A stretch of DNA of 51,725 nucleotides from Planctomycetota bacterium (GTDB lineage Bacteria > Planctomycetota > UBA1135 > UBA2386). The position numbers were made by a program, and so were the translations under genes. Shown here piece by piece: positions 42,836-51,600 of this stretch. The notes under the pieces were generated by a model. That model saw only the letters and a list, made by a program, of their open reading frames with translations. It was not told where the DNA came from and searched no databases. Each line of letters opens with the position of its first letter. The stretch's first letter is position 1. The stretch spans positions 1-51,725 of the forward strand of contig CANEYR010000022.1 in assembly GCA_947444055.1 (NCBI GenBank). The letters are read 5' to 3'.

Positions 42836-43816
42836 CTATCGGCGCCGCAGGAACAACGCGAGCGTTGAGAAGACCAGCAGGCCGCCGACGCTGATCAGCA
42901 GCAGATCACCATCGCTGCTCGGTGTGGGGGTGAGGTCGGCTAGGGGGGCTCTGCGGACCGGATCGCTGACGCGGTCCGAGGCTATCACGGATGGCGCTTG
43001 CGCTGTCTTGGTGCGCGCGCTCTCGACCGGCGACGACACTTGCTGCTCGGTGGTGAGCTCGGTCGCAGTACGGGCATTCGTCGACGTCGGCCGGACGGCG
43101 GGGTCCGGTACGGCTCCGACTTCGCAGGCGATCAAGAGTGGGCTCTGGTACTCGCCGAAGCGGCGACCAGTCGAGCCTTCGTGCAGCCGGAAGAGCGCGT
43201 CGATCTCAATGGACTGGAGCGAGCCAAGTGGTGCCGCCGGAGACATCGTGACCGGCAGCTCGACCACGGCCCAGTTGTCGTAGACCTGGCGACTACGGTA
43301 GGCGGCAGCCAGATTGGCCGGTTGAGGTGGACGGATCGTGGCCGGCCCCAGGGCGAGCAAACTCTTGGTATCGCCGTGAGGGTCCGGTCGCGCGATCCGC
43401 AAGTCGGCGGCCGATTCCATCACGGAATCACCTTGCAGGATCATGACGATCCTCACCGTGCCGGTCTGACCGGGCATGAGCTTCTCCGGGTGAACCGAGA
43501 CGTCGAACTGGCATTGACCGGGCGGCGCGATCTCGACCGGCTTGCCCGGATCGGGCCAGTTCGCGTCCGACTTCGAGCCCGCGCCCAACACCCTGTCGGC
43601 CTGCACGTCGTCGACGAAGCCGTGCTCGGCCCGGGGCGGCACAATGGTCATGCGCGCCGCCATTCGCGGGGCTGTGGCGCGCGGTGCTGCCATGGGCGCT
43701 GCTGGGGCAGCCGAAGCACTGCCGCGCCGACCAGCGTCGGCATCATGCTGTGCGTACAGCGGCATCGCGCCGCAGGCGGCGATGAGCATGCCTTCTAGCA
43801 TCCAACGAGGGTTCAT
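42836..43816 (-). CDS. secreted protein with C-terminal membrane anchor, function unknown
   Basis: A 326-residue protein. An N-terminal signal peptide (MLEGMLIAACGAMPLYAQ region) precedes an Ala/Pro-rich linker, then a compact beta-domain of about 170 residues (CQFDVSVHPEKLMPGQTGTV ... GEYQSPLLIACEVG). That domain loosely resembles the N-terminal domain of DsbD-like proteins, but without the cysteine pair. A Ser/Thr-rich spacer leads to a C-terminal hydrophobic helix (LLLISVGGLLVFSTLALF) and three arginines, which would anchor the protein in the membrane. The ATG at 43816 is preferred to the GTG at 43834. No enzymatic motif was recognised. Confidence 0.7.
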   Translation of the reverse strand: MNPRWMLEGMLIAACGAMPLYAQHDADAGRRGSASAAPAAPMAAPRATAPRMAARMTIVPPRAEHGFVDDVQADRVLGAGSKSDANWPDPGKPVEIAPPGQCQFDVSVHPEKLMPGQTGTVRIVMILQGDSVMESAADLRIARPDPHGDTKSLLALGPATIRPPQPANLAAAYRSRQVYDNWAVVELPVTMSPAAPLGSLQSIEIDALFRLHEGSTGRRFGEYQSPLLIACEVGAVPDPAVRPTSTNARTATELTTEQQVSSPVESARTKTAQAPSVIASDRVSDPVRRAPLADLTPTPSSDGDLLLISVGGLLVFSTLALFLRRR

Positions 43817-43867
43817 GGCTTTCTGCGCCGCCACCGGAACACAAGAGCTCCGGTAGCGGCACTTGCT

Positions 43868-46708
43868 CTAGAAGCAGCCCACGCGGCAGTCGACGCCATT
43901 GCTCGCGAGGATCACGGTGTCGACCGACGCCGACTGGATCGTGAACTGGACGCCAACGAGGGACTCGTTGCTCGGAATCGGCAGGCTCGCGGTGCCACTG
44001 CAGCTGCCAATGAAGACCCCGAGCGACACGAAGCCAGGCGGCATGTAGAGGCTGCAGCCCACTGGCGTCAGCGGTGCGAGCGGGATGCCAGGCACGATGG
44101 CTGGGCCCATCGTAATGAAGGTGACTCCAATGGAGCCTGTCGGGATGCCGACCGTTTGGTAGAGAGCCGTGGTGTTGATGATCGGCCGCGTCAGCGCGCT
44201 CACGCGCAGGTGCGAATTCCACGACCTCGGGGCAATGCCGCCGCCAAGGAAATTGACGCTGCCCGGAGCCGCGACAGGCGGCGCGCCGTTCGTCAGGCCA
44301 GTCAAGGCACTGGTGGCGAACGCACCTCCGGCCGCGCTGTAGCGGATGCGGATCGAGTTCGGCCGTAGCTCGACCTGGCTCGTCACCTCCGGCGCCAAGG
44401 GGCCACCGAACGGGAACACGTTGAGGTAGGTCACCCTGACCACACCGACCCCGATGTCGACGTGGATCGAGCCACCCGCAGCAGGATTGAGGTCGGTCCA
44501 GTACGCCGCCACGCGGGCGCCCTGGTTGACGAACTCGCCTTCCGTCTCGCTGAAGTCGGCGCTGCCCAGATTGCCGAGCCAGATGAACCCGTTCGACGAC
44601 ACGGAGATCGCGCTGGCGCAGACACCGTCGATCGTGAAACCGAGCGGGATCAATGCCGTGTTCTGGTCGTCACCAAGACCGAGGTTGGGGGCGAGCGGCG
44701 CGACGACCGCAGTACTTCCCACCACGGCAGTCGTCACCGCTCCACCGCCGAGGTTGAAGAGGATGTCGCGAGCCGTCAGGTCGAACGCGCCAGCTCCGAA
44801 TACCTCATAGATCTGCGTCGGCGCCCCGCCGCAGCCCGTACCGACCGTGTTGGCCAGGGCCTGGAACGGGAAGGTCGTGATGGGAACGAGCGGCACTTCG
44901 ATCTGGAACGTCGCGTTGAACACTCGCGGAGTGAAGACGGTACCGGCGAACGGGACGTTGCTCGCGCCACCTGCCCGGAACGTCAGGCCGGAACCCGACA
45001 CGACTTCGTTCGTTCCCGTGCCGTTCGTGTAGCTGTGGTCGAAGTTGCCGGCGACCGCCATTACGTAGGACCCCACAGGCAGGGCGAGCGGCGTCGTCAG
45101 CAGCATTGGCGATGGCACGCCGGGGCCGTTGGAGATCCCCGTCATGGCTGAGACCACGCACCAGTTGTTGGCGGCGAGTGCCGGAGCTCCCGTCGTCAGC
45201 AAGGCGATGTTGGTCTCCACCGTGTTCACGTAGAGGTTGGCGGTCAGGGGCGTGCCTGCAGCCACGCCGGTATGCACGTCGATGCCGCAGAGGATTCGGC
45301 CGAGGCTGCTCCCGACATCCAGCTGGTAATAGACACCGCCGCCCAGGTTGCCGCCGTTGTTGGCCACGAACTCAGGGGGCGTGGTCAGCACATTCGTACC
45401 GCACACGCCGTGCACGTAGCGGAAGGTGCCGTTGAACACGCGTGGGGTGTTGATGCCGCCCTGGAACGCCACGTTGGTGGCGGCGCCGGCTGCGAAACTC
45501 AACGCCGTCCCCGCGACCGTCTGGTTCGCACCCGTGCCGGTCGTGTAGCGGGGGGCGAAGCAACCGGTGACCGCCACGAGGTAGGTGCCTGGCACGAACG
45601 AGGGATCGTCGAGGAACGAGAGCACGGATGGATTGTCCAGACCGGCCGACGTGCCCGTCAGGCGACCGCGCAGCTCCCAGTTGTTCGCGGCTAGCGCCGG
45701 CGCGAGGTTCGCGACGTTGGTTTCCACTGTGTTGACGTAGAACTCCGCCTCCATACGAGTGGCCGCCGCCAGCGACGTGTTGAGGTCGACGCCGGTCAGT
45801 GTGATCAGCGAGCTGACTGTCAGGGTGAAGTAGACGGCACCACCGACACTGGCCCCGTTGTTGGAGACGAAGTTCGGTGGCGTGGTCAACGTCGTCGCCG
45901 TCGCCGCGGCGCCGTGATTGGCGGCGATCGGCTCGGTCGGCTCGTAGCTCCGCAGGATGTCCGTCATGGAACTGATTTCCGCGTTGGCCAGCGCGTCCGC
46001 CGCTGTCGGCCACCGCCGCACGCCCGTGCCGAAGGTGGGGAACATCAGCGTACTACCGATGTTCAGGTGGGCGCCGGAGACGGTTGGGATCACCGAACCG
46101 GCAAACGGCCGCGGCGGGGTGACGTCGACGTCGAGGTCCCCGTTCCCCGCCACGAAGCTGGTGTTGGCGGAACTGAGACCGAGCGCGTGGCCGATCTCGT
46201 GCAGTGCGACCCCGAACATGTCGGTTCTGCCCACCGCCGAGCCCGTGGCACCACCGTAAGTGCGGCCGACGTTGAGCGAACCACCGCCGAGGTTGCTGGA
46301 GGTGTAGGTCGGCCCAGTGCTGTACTCGTTGTTCGCGCAAGGCGTCGGGTCGAGGAAGAAGGTACTCGTGCCGTCGTTGTCGAACGTGATCGAGCCCGCA
46401 GTCTCGCGATTGGGCGCCCCGCCCTGCGTGGTCAAAGTGTGGGCAGCGAGTGTGCCGCCGCCCTGCGGGCCCCACTGGAAGGTGAGCGTGAGCGTGTAGG
46501 GTGTCGTGACCAGTGCCTGTTCCCACACGTCACACGCGGCGTTGAAGATGTCGGCGAGGTTGCCACCACCGGCAACCGTCGCGGGAGCAGCGCCGCCGCC
46601 GTTGACACGGACGATGGTGACCTGCGCCAGCAACGAGGACTGCGTGATGGCCAACGCCGCGACAGCAGCGACGACGCTGCTACCGAACTTCTCGATGAGA
46701 GTCGTCAT
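43868..46708 (-). CDS. secreted metzincin-like metalloprotease with repeated beta-domains
   Basis: A 946-residue exported protein. After a signal peptide (residues 1-29), a catalytic domain carries HEIGHALGLSS at 170-180, with His170, Glu171 and His174 as zinc ligand/base residues. The third metzincin ligand expected at position 180 is Ser, so the third ligand must come from elsewhere. A Met-turn-like STLMFP follows at about 220. Two related domains of about 160 residues come next (each with YVNTVETN, ALAANNW and NTPRVFNGTF or FTPRVFNATF). A beta-rich C-terminal domain ends the protein. The stop of a small secreted protein lies two bases upstream, giving a coupled operon. Substrate unknown. 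Confidence 0.82.
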   Translation of the reverse strand: MTTLIEKFGSSVVAAVAALAITQSSLLAQVTIVRVNGGGAAPATVAGGGNLADIFNAACDVWEQALVTTPYTLTLTFQWGPQGGGTLAAHTLTTQGGAPNRETAGSITFDNDGTSTFFLDPTPCANNEYSTGPTYTSSNLGGGSLNVGRTYGGATGSAVGRTDMFGVALHEIGHALGLSSANTSFVAGNGDLDVDVTPPRPFAGSVIPTVSGAHLNIGSTLMFPTFGTGVRRWPTAADALANAEISSMTDILRSYEPTEPIAANHGAAATATTLTTPPNFVSNNGASVGGAVYFTLTVSSLITLTGVDLNTSLAAATRMEAEFYVNTVETNVANLAPALAANNWELRGRLTGTSAGLDNPSVLSFLDDPSFVPGTYLVAVTGCFAPRYTTGTGANQTVAGTALSFAAGAATNVAFQGGINTPRVFNGTFRYVHGVCGTNVLTTPPEFVANNGGNLGGGVYYQLDVGSSLGRILCGIDVHTGVAAGTPLTANLYVNTVETNIALLTTGAPALAANNWCVVSAMTGISNGPGVPSPMLLTTPLALPVGSYVMAVAGNFDHSYTNGTGTNEVVSGSGLTFRAGGASNVPFAGTVFTPRVFNATFQIEVPLVPITTFPFQALANTVGTGCGGAPTQIYEVFGAGAFDLTARDILFNLGGGAVTTAVVGSTAVVAPLAPNLGLGDDQNTALIPLGFTIDGVCASAISVSSNGFIWLGNLGSADFSETEGEFVNQGARVAAYWTDLNPAAGGSIHVDIGVGVVRVTYLNVFPFGGPLAPEVTSQVELRPNSIRIRYSAAGGAFATSALTGLTNGAPPVAAPGSVNFLGGGIAPRSWNSHLRVSALTRPIINTTALYQTVGIPTGSIGVTFITMGPAIVPGIPLAPLTPVGCSLYMPPGFVSLGVFIGSCSGTASLPIPSNESLVGVQFTIQSASVDTVILASNGVDCRVGCF

Positions 46709-46710
46709 GG

Positions 46711-47091
46711 TTAGCGCGCCTCCAGAACGTCGGCGAGTTGCACCACGGGCTTGCCAACCGACTGGCTGGCTGCATCCAGAACGACGCTCACCGTCGCTCG
46801 CACTCCAGGGCGACTGCCGTCGAATGTCACCGTGAAGCCACCGTGTTCGTTGGCAACTCGCTCCTTCTGCACGCCGAGGAACTGGGGCGCATGGCGCTCG
46901 CTGAGCTGCTTTGCCCAACCGATTGACTGCAGGTACTCCTGCCAGGCCTGCAGCGCGATCGAAGAGGGGTTCTGGTTGGCTGAAGCACCGTCGGCACGGA
47001 CCACCCATGGGTTCGCGGCGGCAGACGCTAGTGCGAGGGTCAGGGCGACCCCGACGGGCGCAATGAAGAGGCGACGATTGAATCTGGGCAT
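46711..47091 (-). CDS. small secreted protein coupled to the metalloprotease
   Basis: A 126-residue protein with a signal peptide (MPRFNRRLFIAPVGVALTLA, cleaved near ASAAANP). The mature part of about 100 residues has a helical region (ALQAWQEYLQSIGWAKQLSE) and a beta region (GFTVTFDGSRPGVRATVSVV). It ends two bases before the ATG of the protease gene, so its translation should be coupled. A free-standing propeptide, inhibitor or chaperone for the protease is an attractive idea (inference); no family was recognised. The ATG at 47091 begins a clear signal sequence, whereas the upstream extension of the frame is not protein-like. Confidence 0.72.
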   Translation of the reverse strand: MPRFNRRLFIAPVGVALTLALASAAANPWVVRADGASANQNPSSIALQAWQEYLQSIGWAKQLSERHAPQFLGVQKERVANEHGGFTVTFDGSRPGVRATVSVVLDAASQSVGKPVVQLADVLEAR

Positions 47092-47234
47092 GCTTGACTC
47101 CCTGATGGACGGAACGAGGTGTGCGACCCCGCGTGCTGGTGTTTGCCAACGCCGGGTCACAACTGCCGAGTATCCGAGGGATTCCGGTCAGCGCAACCCC
47201 CGCGTGCCGGGATAGCGACCGCGAAGTTGCCTCT

Positions 47235-47290
47235 CAGTTCTTGAGTGGTCGTTGCCGTGGACACGACTACAGCAGTCGCACTTCGTGCGC
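47235..47290. repeat. 56-bp imperfect dispersed repeat, copy B
   Basis: This is the partner of copy A at 41907-41962 in the same orientation. It spans the last codons and TAG stop (47269-47267) of the minus-strand gene at 47267 and about 30 bases downstream. See copy A for the alignment. Confidence 0.5.
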
Positions 47291-48199
47291 TTCGCTGGTC
47301 AGAAACAAACCGTTGCGCGCGTTGGCCCACACCGCCGCGCCTTGTAGCCAGAGGCTTTGGCCAGCGAAGCCGGTCGGAATGGGGACCTGCAGCACCTGGC
47401 TCCTGGTGTGGGGTTGCATCACGTCGACCAGGGCGAACACGGCGGTGACCCCAAACCACGTATCGGGCAACACCACGGCCGGCGGCGTGCCGGTCGGGAT
47501 GACATCGGCAACGATGATCACGATCGCGGTCAGCGGCAGCAGGTCGAGTGGGCTGTAGACCGAGGCACTGACGGTGTTGCCGGCGACGGCGGTCTTGATG
47601 GGGATCAAGTCGACCGGGCCGAGCACGCCGCTGCCGAGCAGCAGGTCTTCGCCGCCCGTTCCCGGATACGCGGGCGTTGGCACCAGAGTGATCTCGACGC
47701 CGAGGTCGAAGTCCGGGTCGGTGTTGTCGCTGTAGAAACTGTCGGGCACGCAGACGAACAGATGCACGGCGCCAGCCGGCACGCGCACGGTGACTTCATC
47801 GGATGCGCCATTGCGGGCGATCCAGAAGTCTTGCGTGATGTCGGTCGGCAAGTTGCCGATGGCGGTGCCGCTGACGGCCAGGAAGCTGGTGCCGCCAGTC
47901 ACTGGCGCGGGCACGCGTTGCTGCAGGTTGGCGGCGAGCAATGTGCTGCCACCGGCGAACACACCGATCAGTTCGCGTTGCACGTCGCCGCCACCGCCGG
48001 CATCCCAATCACCGACCATGCGCAGCCGCAACCAATCCCCGGCCAGCACGCCCGCGGCCTGCAGTGGGATCGCGAAGCTCAGGGTCGCACCCGGATCCTG
48101 CTCCGTGCGCAGGAAGGTGTCGGTGGGCAGCATGGAAATGACGACCTGGGCCTTGGCCGCGGTCAGCAGGGAGAGCAGGCAGAGCGTGGTGCGAAGCAT
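47267..48199 (-). CDS. secreted protein, function unknown
   Basis: A 310-residue protein with signal peptide MLRTTLCLLSLLTAAKAQ. The mature region is rich in Val, Thr, Pro and Gly, with short beta-strand-like segments and no internal cysteine pattern. The C-terminal 60 residues (VPIPTGFAGQSLWLQGAAVW) are the common C-terminal beta-domain of secreted proteins in this lineage. No catalytic motif was recognised. It is followed on the same strand by the small secreted protein and the protease, with 175 bases between them, so the three may be related but are probably not one operon. Confidence 0.72.
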   Translation of the reverse strand: MLRTTLCLLSLLTAAKAQVVISMLPTDTFLRTEQDPGATLSFAIPLQAAGVLAGDWLRLRMVGDWDAGGGGDVQRELIGVFAGGSTLLAANLQQRVPAPVTGGTSFLAVSGTAIGNLPTDITQDFWIARNGASDEVTVRVPAGAVHLFVCVPDSFYSDNTDPDFDLGVEITLVPTPAYPGTGGEDLLLGSGVLGPVDLIPIKTAVAGNTVSASVYSPLDLLPLTAIVIIVADVIPTGTPPAVVLPDTWFGVTAVFALVDVMQPHTRSQVLQVPIPTGFAGQSLWLQGAAVWANARNGLFLTSEAHEVRLL

Positions 48200-48237
48200 G
48201 GTGAGTTCTGGGGACAGAGGTTACGGGAAGGAACGGA

Positions 48238-48873
48238 TCAGGAAGGCGAGGTGGAGGCAGCTGGCGCTGGCCGCGGCAAGCTGCGGTAGGCCGCGAGCAG
48301 ACGGTCGGCGTCGTGGCTGGGCGTGAAGTGTCGTTCGTAGCGGGCCCTGGCGCCGTTGCCGAGCAACGCCACGCGCGCCGCATCGCTGGCGAGCGCATCA
48401 AGCGAATTGGCCCACGCGGCGACGTCGCCGGCGGGAATGCGCACGCCGCTGTGATCGTCGACCACTTCCTGCATCGCGCCCAGCGCGCTGGCCACCACGG
48501 GCCTGCCGGCCGCGAAGGCCTCGATCGCGGTCAAGCCAAAGGTCTCGTACCACAGGCTCGGCAGCAGCACCGCGGTTGCTTCGGCCATGAGTTGCTGCAG
48601 CCGGGCCGGCGGCACGTGCCCGAGCAGTTCGACTCGATCCCCGAGGTGCAGCGCCGCGACGCGTTGCATCAGGCTCGCTCGTTCGGGGCCGTCACCGGCG
48701 ATGCGCAGGCGCCATGGCACGCGCGCCAACGCTGCCGCTTCGATCGGGATGTGCACGCCCTTCTCCGGCACCAGGCGGCAGGCGACGAGGAAGGTCGCGG
48801 GCTCTGGTGGCGCACTCGCGATTGGTCGTTCGTTGGTCCAGGGGTCTTCGCACGACAGCCACTTCGCCTGCAC
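48238..48873 (-). pseudogene. GT4-family glycosyltransferase, C-terminal half only
   Basis: A minus-strand frame of 211 codons matches the nucleotide-sugar-binding half of GT-B glycosyltransferases of family 4: ACRLVPEKGVHIPIEAAAL, RLRIAGDGPERA, VELLGHVPPARLQQLMAEA, LLPSLWYETFGLTAIEAFAA with the conserved E-x7-E arrangement, and GRPVVAS. Complete members have another 160-190 residues before this, forming the acceptor domain, which is absent here. The break at about 48880 abuts another beheaded glycosyltransferase pointing the other way. It is probably inactive. Confidence 0.7.
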
Positions 48874-48889
48874 TTGGTCGCTCGCGAAC

Positions 48890-49343
48890 GAGCGGCGTGC
48901 AGCGTCCGCTACTGGTCGTCGGTGGCGCCCGCTACGAGTCCGAGTCGTCGCGGCGCTTGTTCGCGATGGCCTGTGAACGCGTGCGCTTCGTCGGCGGCAT
49001 CTACGAAGCGGAAGTGCTGAACGGGCTCTATCGCGGTTGCCGCGCCTACCTGCACGGTCACGAGGTCGGTGGCACCAACCCAGGCTTGCTGCGCGCGATG
49101 AGTTGGGGCGCCGCGTGCCTCGCCGTCGATGTCGACTTCAATCGGGAAGTGATCGCGGGCGGTGGGCAGTTTTTCGGCAAGCAGCCGGGCTTGGCGAGTG
49201 CTGTGCTGCAGCGGCTGGATGGGGACGACGCGACCTTGCAAGCGCTGGGGGCTTTGGCCCAGGAACGCGCGCGCACTGCCTACCGGTGGGATGATGTCGC
49301 GGCTGGCTACGCGGCGTTGTTCCTGCGCATGGCGAATCGCTGA
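48890..49343 (+). pseudogene. second glycosyltransferase, C-terminal part only
   Basis: From about 48890 a plus-strand frame reads VQRPLLVVGGARYESESSRR, VRFVGGIYEAEVLNGLYRGC, AYLHGHEVGGTNPGLLRAMS, VDVDFNREV and YAALFLRM, ending at the TGA at 49341-49343. The HGHEVGGTNP...FNREV pattern is that of GT4/DUF1972-type glycosyltransferases. The preceding open sequence is antisense to the neighbouring remnant and not protein-like, so the start and the N-terminal 200 or so residues are missing. It is probably inactive. Confidence 0.65.
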
Positions 49344-49427
49344 GCCGGCCGCGCGGCGCCTAGCGACAGCCGTCGAGCTTACGAACCGCTTGCGAACCGG
49401 GTGATCTGCGGCTGCTAGTCTGCTGCG

Positions 49428-51080
49428 ATGAAACCGCTCTCCGTGTGTGTGTCGGTTCTGCTCGTTGCGTTGCTGCCGGCCCAAGCGCCGCCTAGCACGA
49501 CCAGCGAGAAGTTGCCGGTGCGCGAAGTGACCGTGTTCAAGGACGGCCACGCCTATTTGGTGCGCGAGGCCGTGCTCGCTGCCGACGCCAACGGCCAGAT
49601 TGTGTTCGACGAACTGCCCGTCCCGGTGCTGGGCACGTTCTGGCCGTTCGCGACCGATGGCGCGCGCATCGTGGCTGCGAAGGCGGGCCGCGACACGGTC
49701 GTGCGCGACGTGGCGGCGATCGACTTCCGGCAGATCGCGCGCGCCAACACCGGCAAGGACGTCGTCGTGGTGATGGGCGACAAGGAACGCATCGAGGGCA
49801 AGCTGCTCGGCGTGCCCTCGCGGCAAGAAGCCCCGGCGGCGAGCGATGGCGACTTGCTGTTGCTGCAGACGGAGAGCGGCACGCGCATTCTGCCGCTCGC
49901 CAGTGTGCGCGACCTCGAGGTGCGTGGTGGCTTCGAGAGCAAGATCCGCAGCGAGGAGAAACGAGAACGGCTGACCGTGACCGTTGCCGGGGGGGGCGCC
50001 TTGGCCAGGGTCGGCGTCATGTACGTGCAGAAGGGGCTGCGCTGGATCCCGGCTTACCGGTTCGACATCGATGGCGCTGGCAAGGCCGCTGTGCAGTTCG
50101 AAGCGACGTTGGTGAACGACCTGATCGATCTGGATCGCGCGACGGTTCACCTCGTCGTCGGCGTGCCGAAGTTTGAGTTCGAAGGCATGGTCGATCCCAT
50201 CTCGTTGCAGGAGGAAATGGCGCAGGTCGCCGCCAGTGCGCACGGCAACCGCGACTTCCGCAACGTGCTGTCAAACTCGCTGCGTACGCAGAGTGCGTTC
50301 GCACAGGTCGAGGCCCAGGAACCGCAGCCGACGGTCGCTGATGGCGCTGCCACCGAGGACCTGTTCGTGTTCACCTTGAAGGACGTCACGCTGAAGAAGG
50401 GCGAACGGTTGGTGGTGCCGGTGCGGTCGTTCGACCTTAGCTACCGCGACGTCTACAAACTCGAGGTGCCGTTTGCGCCGCCGACCGATGTTCGTCAAGG
50501 CTTGCAGGCGGAGCGCGTGATCGAATTGGCTCGCCAACTGGCGGCGCCGAAGGCCCGCCACGTGCTGCGGTTGCAGAACGGCATGGAGGCGCCGTTGACG
50601 ACAGCCCCGGCCCTCGTGCTGCTGCAAGGTCGGGTCTTGGCGCAGGCGCGGCTCAGCTACGCGTCAAAGGGTCGCGAGGTCGACCTCGAAATCAATCCGG
50701 CGATCGACGTGCGGGTGGAGAGCGAAGAGCACGAAGTGAAGCGCTCGGCAGGCCCCTTCCGACTCGGCGACGACAACTATGGTCGGGTCGATGTCGGCGG
50801 CTCGATCACCTTGTGGAACGGCAAGCCGGTGCCCGTCGTCATCGAAGTATCGCGCCGTGTGCTCGGGCTCAGCGATGACGTCGGCCAAGGCGGCAGCAAG
50901 CGGCAGCTCGACCTAGTGCAGGCTTGGTATGGTTCGGCCCAGCCAGGGTGGTGGGGCTGGTGGAATTGGCCGCATTGGTGGTTCGTGCACAACGGCTTTG
51001 GCGAGTTCCGCTGGCAGGTTGAATTGGCGGCTGGCGCCACCACCAAGCTCGAATCGAGCTGGCATTACTTCTGGCGTTAG
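49428..51080 (+). CDS. secreted DUF4139-domain protein
   Basis: A 550-residue protein with signal peptide MKPLSVCVSVLLVALLPAQA. The family features are visible: VREVTVFKDGHAYLVREA at the start of the mature protein, a middle YVQKGLRWIPAYRFDIDGAG strand pair, and a C-terminal beta-sandwich with VFTLKDVTLKKGERLVVPV and VEVSRRVLG. An aromatic cluster near the end (WWGWWNWPHWW) is unusual and could be a surface-binding patch. The family is of unknown function (sometimes called mucoidy inhibitor A-like). A TGCTAGTCT extended -10 box ends at 49421, seven bases before the ATG, so the mRNA may be leaderless. Confidence 0.82.
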   Translation: MKPLSVCVSVLLVALLPAQAPPSTTSEKLPVREVTVFKDGHAYLVREAVLAADANGQIVFDELPVPVLGTFWPFATDGARIVAAKAGRDTVVRDVAAIDFRQIARANTGKDVVVVMGDKERIEGKLLGVPSRQEAPAASDGDLLLLQTESGTRILPLASVRDLEVRGGFESKIRSEEKRERLTVTVAGGGALARVGVMYVQKGLRWIPAYRFDIDGAGKAAVQFEATLVNDLIDLDRATVHLVVGVPKFEFEGMVDPISLQEEMAQVAASAHGNRDFRNVLSNSLRTQSAFAQVEAQEPQPTVADGAATEDLFVFTLKDVTLKKGERLVVPVRSFDLSYRDVYKLEVPFAPPTDVRQGLQAERVIELARQLAAPKARHVLRLQNGMEAPLTTAPALVLLQGRVLAQARLSYASKGREVDLEINPAIDVRVESEEHEVKRSAGPFRLGDDNYGRVDVGGSITLWNGKPVPVVIEVSRRVLGLSDDVGQGGSKRQLDLVQAWYGSAQPGWWGWWNWPHWWFVHNGFGEFRWQVELAAGATTKLESSWHYFWR

Positions 51081-51120
51081 CGAACGCCGCGGGTGCTTTG
51101 GCCGCCGTTCCGTCAGTCGT

Positions 51121-51417
51121 TCAGTCGAGGTCGAAGATGTTGCGCGGGCGCGTGTCTTTGTCCTTCTTCGCCTCGTCCTTCGCCTTCTTGAGCTGCGCGT
51201 CGAGCTGCTCGGTCTTCTTCGCCTCGCTGTCTTTGGCCGACGAGAACATGTCCGCCAGCCGCTGCTGATCCTTCTTCTGCGACTTGAGCAGCGAGTCGAG
51301 ATCCTGGCCGCCCTTGGCTTCTTCCGGGCGCGCTGCCCGCGCCTTGCCGGAGCGGGTGTCGACCTCGATCAACTTGTTGCAGCACGGGCAAGAGAAGGTG
51401 AAGACGGTTTCGGCCAT
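51121..51417 (-). CDS. small zinc-ribbon protein with charged helical tail
   Basis: A 98-residue cytosolic protein. A single CxxC pair, FSCPCCNKLIEVDTRSGKAR at about residues 8-27 (with adjacent cysteines), suggests a half zinc-ribbon that may bind metal as a dimer. The remaining 65 residues form a highly charged Lys/Glu/Asp-rich helix likely to be a coiled coil, ending in RPRNIFDLD. ATG 51417 is chosen because it starts immediately before the zinc-binding motif; the open frame continues upstream to 51447. No function is known. It converges with the DUF4139 gene, 40 bases apart. Confidence 0.7.
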   Translation of the reverse strand: MAETVFTFSCPCCNKLIEVDTRSGKARAARPEEAKGGQDLDSLLKSQKKDQQRLADMFSSAKDSEAKKTEQLDAQLKKAKDEAKKDKDTRPRNIFDLD

Positions 51418-51600
51418 GGCGGTGCGGGCGGCATTGTCGGCAGCCACGAGCTTGGCGACAACGCGGCGATCCCCCTTCTCGGAGTTTCCTCGCTGACTGC
51501 GCGTGAGCGATGGTCGCGGCCGGGCGGCGACGGCTGTATCGTCTCGCCCCGCTGCCTTGACGATGCCATCGCGTCTGCGCGCAGCGAAGAAGCCTGACCA

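Noticed and set aside
48714-48889. Upstream part of the plus-strand glycosyltransferase frame as its real N-terminus
   Set aside because: It is antisense to the coding C-terminal domain of the neighbouring GT4 gene and lacks protein character, so the gene was treated as beheaded.
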